Assembly (NCBI RefSeq): GCF_902706225.1
Contig: NZ_CACSKB010000001.1
Span: 62,001-126,000 of the forward strand
Length of the DNA: 64,000 nt
Direction of reading: 5' to 3'
From: Microbacterium sp. 18062
Lineage (GTDB): Bacteria; Actinomycetota; Actinomycetes; Actinomycetales; Microbacteriaceae
Under the pieces are notes generated by a model. The model had not been told where the DNA came from and did not search any database. It saw only the letters and a program-made list of their open reading frames with translations. The number at the start of each line of letters is the position of its first letter. Positions within the stretch are counted from its first letter, which is position 1. Both the position numbers and the translations under genes were made by a program. Positions 16,189 through 26,988 of the stretch are shown here, one piece after another.

Positions 16189-17781
16189 ATGAGTGACACC
16201 GAGGGCGAACGCCCCGATTCCGTCGACACCGCCGCCGACTCGTCCGCCGAGAACCCGGCCGCCTCCGCCTCCGCCGGCGCTCCGGCCGTGCCCGCCCATC
16301 CCGGTGCCCCGGGCGCCTCCGCTCCCGGTTCCTCCGTCCCGGCCTCCGTCGAGCCGGCCTCCGTCGAGCCGGCCTCCGCTGAGCCGGCCGCTCCCGCGCA
16401 GCCCGCCGCCGCGGTGCCGCCGCGCCCGCCGTATCCGGTCGCCTACCCGGTCGCCGGTCCGGAGAAGCCGCAGCCGTACGCCGGCGCGCGCGCCGGTCAG
16501 TCGTTCGGCCCGGCCGCGGAGGCCCTCCCCACTCTTCCGCTGACCGGCGGCACCGCGACGGCCACGGCCGCGCCCCGCAAGAAGTCGACGGCCGGCCGCA
16601 CCGTGGGACTCCTCGTCGCCGCGGCGATCGTCGGTGGTGCCGCAGGACTCGGCGGCACCTACGCCGGCGTCAGCCTGTGGGGAACGACGAGCGAGGCGAC
16701 CGCGACCGGTCCGTCGGTCGTGACGGTCAACGACGCCGACAGCGTCAACGCGGTGACCGCGGTCGCGGCCAAGGTCGTGCCGAGCGTGGTCACGATCTCC
16801 GCGTCCTCCGGCAGCAGCGGCGGAACCGGCTCGGGAGTCATCATCTCCGACGACGGATATGTGCTCACCAACACGCACGTCGTGACCCTCGACGGGGCGA
16901 CCGCCTCCCCGACGCTGTCGGTCACGACCTCCGACGGCAAGGTCTACAGCGCCACGATCGTGGGCACCGACCCGACGTACGACCTCGCGGTCATCAAGCT
17001 CCAGAACGCCTCGGACCTGGAGCCGATCGAGTTCGCCGACTCCAGCAACCTCAACGTCGGCGACGACGCGATCGCGGTCGGCGCTCCGCTGGGCCTGGAC
17101 AACACGGTGACCACGGGCATCGTGAGCGCGCTGAACCGTTCGATCGAGATCGCCTCCTCCGCGGCTCCCGACGACTCTGCCGGCGACGACGAGAGCGACG
17201 AGGGCGACCAGAGCGAGAGCCCGTTCCAGTTCGACTTCGGTCAGGGCGATTCCAGCCAGCAGAGCACCTCGTCGACGATCAAGATCTCGGTCATCCAGAC
17301 GGATGCGGCGATCAACCCGGGCAACTCGGGTGGTGCGCTCGTCGACGACCAGGGTCGTCTGATCGGCATCAACGTCGCGATCGCCTCCTCGGGCGGGACC
17401 AGCTCCAGCCAGTCGGGCAACATCGGGGTCGGCTTCTCGATCCCCTCCAACGTCGCCGAGCGCGTCGCGGACGAGATCATCGAGACGGGATCGGCGACCC
17501 ACGGCCTGCTGGGCGCGACGGTGCAGGACGCCGCCTCTCTCGAGAACGCGACGATCCAGGGCGCGGCCATCGCCGAGGTCACCTCCGGAGGCGCGGCGGA
17601 GGCGGCCGGCCTGCAGGCGGGCGACATCGTCACCGGATTCGACGGCGTGCCGATCGGCGGCGCGATCGACCTCACCGCACAGGTGCGAGCCGCGGCCGCC
17701 GGTGCCGACGCGACGATCACGTACGTCCGAGACGGCGAGACCCGCACGGCGGATGTGACCCTCGGCGCGTTGCAGCCGTAA
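16189..17781 (+). CDS. Membrane-anchored HtrA/DegP-like serine protease with PDZ domain
   Basis: 530 residues. Residues 1-130 are a cytosolic Pro/Ala/Ser-rich low-complexity region with repeated SVEPA units; a membrane helix spans about 138-160; the trypsin-like domain has H230 (TNTHVV), D265 (PTYDLAVI) and S380 (NPGNSGGAL). A PDZ domain (HGLLGATVQD to TLGAL) ends the protein. This matches actinobacterial HtrA/PepD proteases, which degrade misfolded proteins outside the membrane. An acidic insert (DDSAGDDESDEGDQSESP) sits in the protease domain before the catalytic Ser. The ATG has AGAAGGAG 6 nt upstream. Confidence 0.9.
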   Translation: MSDTEGERPDSVDTAADSSAENPAASASAGAPAVPAHPGAPGASAPGSSVPASVEPASVEPASAEPAAPAQPAAAVPPRPPYPVAYPVAGPEKPQPYAGARAGQSFGPAAEALPTLPLTGGTATATAAPRKKSTAGRTVGLLVAAAIVGGAAGLGGTYAGVSLWGTTSEATATGPSVVTVNDADSVNAVTAVAAKVVPSVVTISASSGSSGGTGSGVIISDDGYVLTNTHVVTLDGATASPTLSVTTSDGKVYSATIVGTDPTYDLAVIKLQNASDLEPIEFADSSNLNVGDDAIAVGAPLGLDNTVTTGIVSALNRSIEIASSAAPDDSAGDDESDEGDQSESPFQFDFGQGDSSQQSTSSTIKISVIQTDAAINPGNSGGALVDDQGRLIGINVAIASSGGTSSSQSGNIGVGFSIPSNVAERVADEIIETGSATHGLLGATVQDAASLENATIQGAAIAEVTSGGAAEAAGLQAGDIVTGFDGVPIGGAIDLTAQVRAAAAGADATITYVRDGETRTADVTLGALQP

Positions 17782-17798
17782 CCCCTGCACCCGGCTCG

Positions 17799-17833
17799 GA
17801 CGCCACCTCGCGATAGGCTCGCGAGGTGGCGTC
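17799..17833. promoter_or_regulatory. Perfect 14-bp inverted repeat over the -10 box and start codon of the first CDP-glycerol transferase gene
   Basis: GACGCCACCTCGCG (17799-17812) pairs with its exact reverse complement (17820-17833) across the 7-nt loop ATAGGCT, which carries a TAGGCT -10 box (17814-17819). The right arm contains the GTG start at 17826. It may be an operator, a terminator for htrA, or both. Confidence 0.55.
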
Positions 17834-19097
17834 CTTCTCGTTCGGCGACGGGAACGCGAAGAAACTCCTCGCGCTCCCGCTGTATGCCGCGGGGTGGATG
17901 CTCACCCGCTTCGTGCCGCGTTCCCGCGACGAATGGGTGTTCGGCTGCGCGGTCGGCATCGCCGACGGAGCGCTCGCGGTCTGGGAGCAGGCGCACGCCG
18001 CCGGCACCCGATCTCTCTGGCTCGTCGACGGCCCGGCGCAGGAGCGGGACGCGGCGGCACGCGGCATCCCGGCCGCGCGGAAGGGGTCGCTGCGCGGGCT
18101 CTGGCGCACGGCGCGCGCCCGCGTCGTCGTCGTCACGCACGGCTTCGGCGACGTCAACCGGTACACGGTGTCGGGGGCGTTCATCGTGCAGCTGTGGCAC
18201 GGGATCCCGCTGAAGCGGATCGGGATCGACTCGCCCGAGACCGTGCGCAGCAGCATCCTGCCCTCTTCGGCTCTGGTCCGCCGCGCGGTGGCGGCGATGT
18301 ACCGGTCGGCGACCCGGCGCATCGGACTGCTTCCGGCCGCCTCGCATCTGGTGCGCGGACGCCTCGAGTCCGCCTTCTCACTGCCGGACGCGCGGGTTCC
18401 GGTCGTCGGCGAGCCGCGCGTGGACGTCCTCTCCTGCGGCACCGCTGCCGAGCGACGCCGAGCCGCCCGGCAGGAGCTCGCCCGTCTCGTGGGCGACATC
18501 GGCGAGGCGCCGGTGGTGCTGTACGCCCCCACGTGGCGCGACGGCGACCTCGATCCCGCGATCCCGGATGCGGACGACGCCGCGGCGATCGCGACGTTCC
18601 TCGAGGAGTCGGGGGCGATCCTGCTCGTCCGGTCGCATCCGCTCGGGGCGGGGGAGTACCGCGTCCCCGCGGCGGAGGGGCGTGTGCGCCTCCTCGGCAG
18701 CGACGTGGTCGCGGACGTGACGCCGCTGCTGTCCGGACTCGACGCGCTCGTCACCGACTACTCCTCACTGGCCTTCGACACGTCGCTCGTGCCACTGCCG
18801 GTCGTCTTCCTCGCCCCCGACGTCGTGGAGTACGGTCGCCGTCGCGGGTTCTACGGCTCGTTCCGCGAGGTCGCCGGCGACGATGCCGCCGAGACCTGGC
18901 CCGAGGCGCTCGGGCAGCTCGGCGCGGTGCTCGCCGACCCCGTCGAACGGAAGCGACGGCTCGACCGCGCGCGCGAGCTGGATGCGCGGGTGCACGCCTT
19001 CCGTGACGGCCGCAACGCCGAGCGCGTGTATCGTGCGATCGTCGAGGCCATCGGCGCGAGCACCCGCTCGGACGGGCTCGGAGAGGACACCGAATGA
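17826..19097 (+). CDS. CDP-glycerol glycerophosphotransferase family protein (TagB/TagF-like)
   Basis: 423 residues with the family's marks: LWHGIPLKRIG near residue 125, VVLYAPTWRDGD near 235 and LVTDYSSLAFDTSLVPLPV near 310. Such enzymes transfer glycerol-phosphate or ribitol-phosphate from a CDP donor onto wall or lipoteichoic-type polymers at the inner membrane face. The GTG start lies 6 nt after TAGGCT with no Shine-Dalgarno, consistent with a leaderless mRNA. It overlaps the next gene by 4 bp (ATGA). The polymer is unknown. Confidence 0.8.
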   Translation: MASFSFGDGNAKKLLALPLYAAGWMLTRFVPRSRDEWVFGCAVGIADGALAVWEQAHAAGTRSLWLVDGPAQERDAAARGIPAARKGSLRGLWRTARARVVVVTHGFGDVNRYTVSGAFIVQLWHGIPLKRIGIDSPETVRSSILPSSALVRRAVAAMYRSATRRIGLLPAASHLVRGRLESAFSLPDARVPVVGEPRVDVLSCGTAAERRRAARQELARLVGDIGEAPVVLYAPTWRDGDLDPAIPDADDAAAIATFLEESGAILLVRSHPLGAGEYRVPAAEGRVRLLGSDVVADVTPLLSGLDALVTDYSSLAFDTSLVPLPVVFLAPDVVEYGRRRGFYGSFREVAGDDAAETWPEALGQLGAVLADPVERKRRLDRARELDARVHAFRDGRNAERVYRAIVEAIGASTRSDGLGEDTE

Positions 19098-20545
19098 CGA
19101 CGGCGCGATGGGAAGACCGTGACGGACCGGCGCTGATCCTCGGCGGCGACGGACCGCGCCCCGCGCGCGTCGATCTGGTCGGCGCGCGCGCTCGCGTGAG
19201 CGCGAAGCTCACCGGCCGCGGCAGGACCTGGACGGCCACCCTGCCGCTCGAGGTCGCGCGCTGGGGCGGCGACACGCTGCCGCTGCCGACCGGTGCCTAC
19301 ACGGTCGAGGTTCATCCGGCCGAGGGCGCATCCGATCCCGAGGCCCCCGAGCCGCTCCCGCTCTCGGTCGGGGTGACGCTCCGGGCGAGTCTCGACGGCT
19401 GGCGGCTGCGCATCGGCCCCCCGGTCGATCCCGCCTACGACTCGGGCGAAGGCCAGGACGCGCTCGAGAGGCGCTACGCGTCCGCGCGCGGCGAGCTGGA
19501 GAACGCCGTCTTCTTCGAGAGCTTCTACGGCCGGAACGCCAGCTGCAACCCGCTCGCCATCGACCGGGAGCTGAGCCGGCGTGCGCCGGGCATCGTGCGC
19601 TACTGGAGCGTCGTCGACCTCTCCGTCGCGGTTCCCGAGGGCGCTGTGCCGGTCGTGGAGGGCAGCCCGGAGTGGTGGCGGGCGCGCGGTGTCGCGCGTC
19701 TGCTGGTGGTCAACGACTGGCTGCGGCGCCGGTTCGTGCGGCGCCCCGGCCAGACCGTCCTGCAGACCTGGCACGGCACCCCGTTGAAGCGGCTGGCGCT
19801 GCACCGGCCGGGCTTCGACCCCCGCCGCGCCGTCGCGGTCGTGCGCGAGAGCCGGCGGTGGAACGTGCTGCTCGCCCAGAACCCCTATGCGGCGGGCATC
19901 CTGAAGAAGGCGTACGCGTTCCTCACCCGGCCGATCTGGGTCGAGGGGTACCCCCGCAACGACGTGTTGACGACGGGCGACGGCACGGCCGTGCGCGGGC
20001 GGCTCGGCATCGGCGCCGACGAGCGGGTGCTGCTCTACGCGCCCACCTGGCGCGACGACCGGGAGCAGATCGTCGACTTCCTGGAGGCGGAACGCCTCGC
20101 CGCCGACACGGGCGCCGTCGTGCTCGTCCGCGGGCACTCGCGCACCCTGCTGCCGGGCACCGACACGACCGGGGCGCGGGTGATCGACGTGACCGGATTC
20201 CCAGACACGTCGCAACTGCTGCTGGCCGCCGACGCGCTCATCACGGACTATTCGTCGATGATGTTCGACTTCACCGTCACCGGAAAGCCGATCTACTTCC
20301 TCGTGCCGGATCTCGAGCACTACCGTGGCGAGCTGCGCGGGTTCTACTTCGACCTCGCGGCGCACGCGCCCGGACCGCTGGTCCGCACGCAGGAGGAGCT
20401 CACCGCAGCGCTCGCCGCCGATGAGGACCCCGCGCTCGCGGAGCGCTATCGCCGGTGGCGGGCACGGTTCAACGCCCGCGACGACGGTCACGCGGCAGAG
20501 CGCGTCGTCGCCCGCATCCTGGATCAGGGATTCGTGGCGGGCTGA
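19094..20545 (+). CDS. CDP-glycerol glycerophosphotransferase family protein with N-terminal beta domain
   Basis: 483 residues. About 115 N-terminal residues form a beta-rich extra domain (ARVDLVGARARVSAKLTGRG, TGAYTVEVHP) not present in the first transferase. The catalytic part carries VLQTWHGTPLKRLALHRPG, ENAVFFESFYGRNASCNPLA upstream of it, VLLYAPTWRDDREQ and LITDYSSMMFDFTVTGKP. These closely match TagF/TarF-type polymerases; the ESFYG..CNP..I segment is typical of the polymerase subgroup. It is translationally coupled to the preceding gene. Confidence 0.85.
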   Translation: MTTARWEDRDGPALILGGDGPRPARVDLVGARARVSAKLTGRGRTWTATLPLEVARWGGDTLPLPTGAYTVEVHPAEGASDPEAPEPLPLSVGVTLRASLDGWRLRIGPPVDPAYDSGEGQDALERRYASARGELENAVFFESFYGRNASCNPLAIDRELSRRAPGIVRYWSVVDLSVAVPEGAVPVVEGSPEWWRARGVARLLVVNDWLRRRFVRRPGQTVLQTWHGTPLKRLALHRPGFDPRRAVAVVRESRRWNVLLAQNPYAAGILKKAYAFLTRPIWVEGYPRNDVLTTGDGTAVRGRLGIGADERVLLYAPTWRDDREQIVDFLEAERLAADTGAVVLVRGHSRTLLPGTDTTGARVIDVTGFPDTSQLLLAADALITDYSSMMFDFTVTGKPIYFLVPDLEHYRGELRGFYFDLAAHAPGPLVRTQEELTAALAADEDPALAERYRRWRARFNARDDGHAAERVVARILDQGFVAG

Positions 20546-20610
20546 GGTGAAGGCCTCCCGTTCGGGTGAGCGCGTGGCCTCGCTCCGCTCGAGCTCGATG
20601 CGTCGAGCGG

Positions 20611-21705
20611 TCAGGGCAGGGGCGTGTTGCGGGTGCCGATCCGCGATGTGTCGACCGTGTCGCGTGCTCCGGAGAGTGCGCCGACCAGGAATCCGGAACC
20701 CCAGGCGAGGTGCATGGTCGGCAGGACGGCGAGCGTCCACAGCCTGTCGCGCCATCCGCGGCCCCCGCCCCGGCCGGCGGCGACCGTGACGATGAGGGCG
20801 ACGTAGGCGAGCACGGGGAGATAGACGACGGATGTCACAAGCCCCGCGATGCCCGAGAGCACACCGGTGGTCTGCAGCACCGCGACGACGACGCTCGCCG
20901 CGACCGCGAGCACGAGCGCGGGCGGGGCGAAGAAGCGCAGCGAATTGCGTCGGCCGTAGCGGCGCACCAACTCGCCGCGCCAGGCGCCGGTGGCCCGGAA
21001 CTGGCGGGCCAGGCGCGACCAGCTCTCGCGCGGCCAGTACGTGACCGCGAGGGCCGGGTCGAACCAGACGCGATAGCCGGCGCGTCGGATGCGGAGATTC
21101 AGCTCCCAGTCCTCGCCGCGGCGCAGCGACTCGTCGAACCCGCCGATCTCGTCGAGCACCGCGCGGCGCATCACCCCGAGGTAGGCCGACTCGGCGGCGC
21201 CCTCGCGCGTGCCGCCGTGGTAGGCGCCGCCGCCCAGCCCGAAGGGGGAGTTGTAGGCGCGCGCGACGGCGCGCTGGAACGGGGCGCGTCCGTCGGCGTG
21301 CATGATGCCGCCCACGTTCGCGGCACGCACCCTGGCGAGGGTCGCGAGCGCTCGCGTCGTGTAGCCCGGTGCCAGCTCCGAGTGCGCGTCGACGCGGACG
21401 ATCGTCGGCAGGGCGCTGTGCGCGATCGCGAGGTTCAGCCCGGTCGGGATGTCGGCGTCGGGGTTGTCGACGAGCACGATGCGGTCGTCTCCGGCCGCCA
21501 GGCGCCGCGCGAGCTCGGTCGTGCCGTCGGAGGAGGGTCCGAGGGCGAGCACGAGCTCCGTCGGCCCCGGCACGTCCTGATCGAGCACGGTGCGCACGGC
21601 CCGCTCGAGGTAGTCGATCTCGTTGAGCACGGGCATCACGAACGAGACCCCCGCATCCGGCGCGGGGACGGGCGCGTCCCGTGGGCCACCGGCGTCGACA
21701 TGCAT
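20611..21705 (-). CDS. Glycosyltransferase family 2 membrane protein
   Basis: 364 residues with a GT-A domain: VSFVMPVLNEIDYLERAVRT, nucleotide region VLALGPSSDGT, metal motif VRVDAHSELAPG, and the acceptor signature FDESLRRGEDWELNLRIRRA. Three C-terminal membrane helices follow (about 250-340). It resembles succinoglycan-type and mycofactocin-type GT2 enzymes that add sugars to lipid-linked carriers. ATG 21705 is 42 bp from the divergent third CDP-glycerol transferase gene. Its donor and acceptor are unknown; context suggests decoration of the glycopolymer. Confidence 0.8.
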   Translation of the reverse strand: MHVDAGGPRDAPVPAPDAGVSFVMPVLNEIDYLERAVRTVLDQDVPGPTELVLALGPSSDGTTELARRLAAGDDRIVLVDNPDADIPTGLNLAIAHSALPTIVRVDAHSELAPGYTTRALATLARVRAANVGGIMHADGRAPFQRAVARAYNSPFGLGGGAYHGGTREGAAESAYLGVMRRAVLDEIGGFDESLRRGEDWELNLRIRRAGYRVWFDPALAVTYWPRESWSRLARQFRATGAWRGELVRRYGRRNSLRFFAPPALVLAVAASVVVAVLQTTGVLSGIAGLVTSVVYLPVLAYVALIVTVAAGRGGGRGWRDRLWTLAVLPTMHLAWGSGFLVGALSGARDTVDTSRIGTRNTPLP

Positions 21706-21746
21706 CCGACGATCATCGCATGCGACCCGGTCGTTAGGCTGGAGGG

Positions 21747-23018
21747 ATGGGATGGGCATCGGACGTTCGTGCAGCCAGAGGACTCCTGCGGCGGGCGCTC
21801 GAGAACCGCCGGGCCGTGCGGCAGGTGCGCGCACGGATCGCCGCCGCGCCGCCGCATCCGTCGAATCGCTTCCGCATCGCGGTCTACTTCGCCGACGGCG
21901 CGGTGAACATGTACCAGATGCGGCAGTGGTACAAGCCGCTCGCGACGCTGGCCGAGACCTGGCCGGTCGTCGTGCTCAGCCGTGTCGCCACGGGGGCGCG
22001 GGCGCTGATCGACGAGAGCGGTCTGCCGGTGGCGTTCGTGCCGACGGTGCGCGCTCTCGAGAAGTACATCGCCGGCCAGGACATCCGCGTCGTGCTGTAC
22101 GTCAACCAGAACACCCGTAACTTCCAGATGTTCCGCTACGGCCGGCGCTGGCACGTGTTCATCAACCACGGCGAGTCCGACAAGATGTACATGACCACCA
22201 ACCAGTTCAAGGCGTACGACTACGCACTGGTCGCCGGCGACGCGGCGCGGGAGCGGCTCTCGCGAGTGCTCTGGAACTACGATCTCGACACCCGCACGAT
22301 CGAGATCGGCCGTCCGCAGGCGGACCACTACTCGGGTGAGCTGCCGTACACGCCCGACGACCGCACCGTCGTGCTCTACGCGCCGACCTGGGAGGGCGAC
22401 CGCCCGTCGGCCCACTACGGCTCGATCGCCTCGCACGGCGAGGCGATCGCGGGTGCGCTGCTGGCCTCGGGGAGGCACCGGTTGATCTACCGTCCGCATC
22501 CGCGCAGCGGCGTGGTGGACCCGCAGTACGGCGCGGCCCACGCCCGCATCGTGGCGGCGATCGCGGCGTCGAACGCGGCGGATCCGACGGCGCAGCACGT
22601 GTTCGACGACGGTGCCGACCTCGGCTGGCAGCTCGCCTCGGCCGACGTCGCGATCGTCGACATCTCCGCCATGGTCTACGACCGCCTCGCGGCCGACCGG
22701 CCCCTCATCGTCACCCGTCCCGTCGATCCCGAGGCGGTCGTCGACACCCACGGCTACCTGTCGGCCTGCGAATGGCTCGACGCGGTGCGCGCGCCGGAGG
22801 TCATCGTCGAGACCGATCGGGTGCTCGGCGATCCCGAAGCGGTGTCGCGTCTCGCGTACTGGGTGCAGCGCTACTTCGGCGACACGGCGCCCGGGGCGCC
22901 GACCGCCCGCTTTCACGCCGCGATCGAGCAGCTGATGGACGAATGGGACCTCTGGCACGACCGGTCCCTCACCCAGGGCGAGGACGATCCCGAGGCGGAG
23001 GCCGAGCTCGACGCCTGA
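21747..23018 (+). CDS. Divergent CDP-glycerol transferase-like glycopolymer protein
   Basis: 423 residues distantly matching the TagF fold: the donor-site region is INHGESDKMYMTTNQFKAYD in place of HGTPLKR, then VVLYAPTWEGDRPSAHYGS, LIYRPHPRSGVVD and the late VDISAMVYDRLAADRPLIV. The changed HG(T)PLK motif suggests a different donor or acceptor from the two upstream transferases. TAGGCT (21735-21740) followed by GGAGGG gives both a -10 box and a weak ribosome site just before the ATG. The acidic tail EDDPEAEAELDA is typical of actinobacterial cytosolic ends. Confidence 0.7.
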   Translation: MGWASDVRAARGLLRRALENRRAVRQVRARIAAAPPHPSNRFRIAVYFADGAVNMYQMRQWYKPLATLAETWPVVVLSRVATGARALIDESGLPVAFVPTVRALEKYIAGQDIRVVLYVNQNTRNFQMFRYGRRWHVFINHGESDKMYMTTNQFKAYDYALVAGDAARERLSRVLWNYDLDTRTIEIGRPQADHYSGELPYTPDDRTVVLYAPTWEGDRPSAHYGSIASHGEAIAGALLASGRHRLIYRPHPRSGVVDPQYGAAHARIVAAIAASNAADPTAQHVFDDGADLGWQLASADVAIVDISAMVYDRLAADRPLIVTRPVDPEAVVDTHGYLSACEWLDAVRAPEVIVETDRVLGDPEAVSRLAYWVQRYFGDTAPGAPTARFHAAIEQLMDEWDLWHDRSLTQGEDDPEAEAELDA

Positions 23019-23022
23019 GCCC

Positions 23023-24042
23023 TCAGGGGGCGGTGCCCTCCGGCGTCTCGGCGGCGTCGACGCCGGTCGCCGGTCGCTCGTCGCCGGAGTCGGCTCCCGG
23101 GTGGTCCTTCCGGGATCGCCCGAGGGCCCGCCGTGAGCTCTCGGTCGTGCGACGGCCGACCGAGCCGACGCCGCGCACGGCGCGGCCCGCCCCGCGGACG
23201 GCGGCTCCGGCGGCTCCGGCGACGGCTCCGCCCGCGCGGACGATGCCGTGTCCGGCGAGTCGCTCGAGCGGAGCCTGGCCGGGCCGGGGCTCGAGGTCGG
23301 CCGGCAGCAGCACCGGCGGCATCCCGAAAGCGAGCCGGGACGTCGTGATGACGCGGCGGCCGAGGATGTGGTTGCCCGTCCCGCCGACGGCGGCGCCGAC
23401 GCCGAACGGGAGCGCCTTGCCGAGCCAGGAGGCTCCGCCGCGGGCGGCGAAGCGATGCAGGAACGACGTCTTCAGCCGGTCGACGAGCGGGCCGATCGCG
23501 AAGCGGGGGATCGTCTTGGTGACCAGCTCGCCCCAGTACGCGTCGCGCCCGGGACCGCGACCGCTCGCCTGCCGGGCGAGCTGGGTGACCAGGTCGATGC
23601 CCTCCTGGCCGAGCAGGAGGGTCAGCACGAGCGCGCGGGCGCGGTCGGGGCTCTCGACCGGAACGCCGTGCACCTCCGCCAGCGACTGGGCGAACAGCGC
23701 CGTCGTCTCGAGGAAGCCCAGTGTCTCCACACCGCTGAGGGCGAGGGTGACGCCGGTGCCGATCCCGGGAACGACGGCGGTCGCGCCGACCGCGGCGCCT
23801 CCGGTGGTCACCGCCGCGAGATAGCGCCGCTCCAGCATCCGGACGATGTCCACCGTCGCGGCAGCCGGATGACGCAGACGGATGCCGCGCAGATGCGCCA
23901 GCACAGCCGGTCGCTGGATCGCGAGCACCCGATCGAGGGCACGGACCGTCAGCGGATGCTCGGTCGACCCCTGCGGGGGGAGTCCGCCGTTCCACGGAGC
24001 GTCGTCGGGCAGCGAGTGGATCCGATGCACCTTGTCAGTCAC
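23023..24042 (-). CDS. EcsC-like helical protein with basic C-terminal tail
   Basis: 339 residues. The middle resembles the EcsC family: AAVTTGGAAVGATAVVPGIG, an aromatic/hydrophobic stretch VETLGFLETTALFAQSLAEV, VLTLLLGQEGID and PFGVGAAVGGTGNHILGRRV. The last 80 residues are Gly/Ala then Arg/Ser-rich and probably disordered. EcsC-type proteins are membrane-associated with no known activity. It is convergent with the third CDP-glycerol transferase (4-bp gap), so a role in the glycopolymer cluster is only suggested by place. The family call is tentative. Confidence 0.55.
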   Translation of the reverse strand: MTDKVHRIHSLPDDAPWNGGLPPQGSTEHPLTVRALDRVLAIQRPAVLAHLRGIRLRHPAAATVDIVRMLERRYLAAVTTGGAAVGATAVVPGIGTGVTLALSGVETLGFLETTALFAQSLAEVHGVPVESPDRARALVLTLLLGQEGIDLVTQLARQASGRGPGRDAYWGELVTKTIPRFAIGPLVDRLKTSFLHRFAARGGASWLGKALPFGVGAAVGGTGNHILGRRVITTSRLAFGMPPVLLPADLEPRPGQAPLERLAGHGIVRAGGAVAGAAGAAVRGAGRAVRGVGSVGRRTTESSRRALGRSRKDHPGADSGDERPATGVDAAETPEGTAP

Positions 24043-24116
24043 GACGCGATCCTAAGCGCCCGCGCTGGGGGAGCGCTGATGCGGCTGCGCCCCTTGACCG
24101 AGCGGGCGGGGCGTGC

Positions 24117-24809
24117 TCAGACGAACAGGTTCGCGCGCTCGAGGTCTTCGGCGAAGTCGACCTCGACCGCGTAGAGGTCGGAGATGTCGAGCGGCTCGAG
24201 CAGCAGGCCGTCATGCAGGATGGCGAGCTCGAGACCGCGCTCGAAGTAGTCCTGGTCGCCGACCCGGGCGAGCTGGTGCATGAAGGCGCGCTTGTCCCGG
24301 CGGGAGATGTAGTTGATGCCGACCGCCTCGCCGATGCCGCCGCGCACGGTCTTCGACAGCTCCTTGATGAAGCCTTCGGGCGTGGTCGTGTATTTGACCT
24401 CTTCGTCGCTGACCCTGGCGGTGTTGACGGCGACGAACGACTGCTCCCGCTCGATGAGCTCGATGGCGCGGCCGAGCACGCGCGGATCGAACACGACGTC
24501 GCCGTTCATCCACAGCACGCCCGCTCGACCGGTCGCGGTGAGCGCCCGGAGAAGGCTCTTGGAGGTGTTGGTCTGGTCGTACCGCTCGTTGTAGACGTAG
24601 TCGGCGTCGGGGAAGGCATCGACGACGGTCTCGGCCCGGTAGCCGACGACAGTCGTGATCCTGGCGTCGTCACCGAAGGCGGCGCGGATGTTGTCGTGCT
24701 GCTGCCGCATGATGCTGCGGCCGTCGGCGAGCTCGGTGAGGGGCTTCGGCAGGCTGCGTCCGAGACGCGAGCCCATGCCTGCGGCGAGGATGACGGTCTG
24801 AAGTCTCAT
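24117..24809 (-). CDS. Sugar/alcohol-phosphate nucleotidyltransferase
   Basis: 230 residues starting MRLQTVILAAGMGSRLGRSL with PKPLTEL, the nucleotide-binding G-x-G-x-R...PK loop of NTP transferases, and the metal aspartate in VLWMNGDVVFDP. The size and the YNERYDQTNTSKSLLRAL segment match LicC-type phosphocholine or other alcohol-phosphate cytidylyltransferases. I chose ATG 24809 over 24815 because AGGAG is 7 nt before it and too close to the other. It may supply the CDP-activated donor for the transferases upstream in the cluster, or phosphocholine; the substrate is not determined. Confidence 0.75.
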   Translation of the reverse strand: MRLQTVILAAGMGSRLGRSLPKPLTELADGRSIMRQQHDNIRAAFGDDARITTVVGYRAETVVDAFPDADYVYNERYDQTNTSKSLLRALTATGRAGVLWMNGDVVFDPRVLGRAIELIEREQSFVAVNTARVSDEEVKYTTTPEGFIKELSKTVRGGIGEAVGINYISRRDKRAFMHQLARVGDQDYFERGLELAILHDGLLLEPLDISDLYAVEVDFAEDLERANLFV

Positions 24810-25020
24810 CTGCATGCTCCTGGGATCTGGAAGTTCACGGCCGGTTCACCGGCACGACACCTCCTTGTGCCCGCCCAATGCTAACCAGGACACCTGGGAG
24901 AGATCCGGATCGGGAGCGAATCCTGTGGAGAACCGGGTATTCGTTGTCGTTTTGTGACATTCCGACACGGATGCGAGGCGACTCGCGGGTAGCGTCGGAG
25001 CGGGTTGATACCGTGGACCG

Positions 25021-26963
<1,943 letters not shown>

Positions 26964-26988
<25 letters not shown>

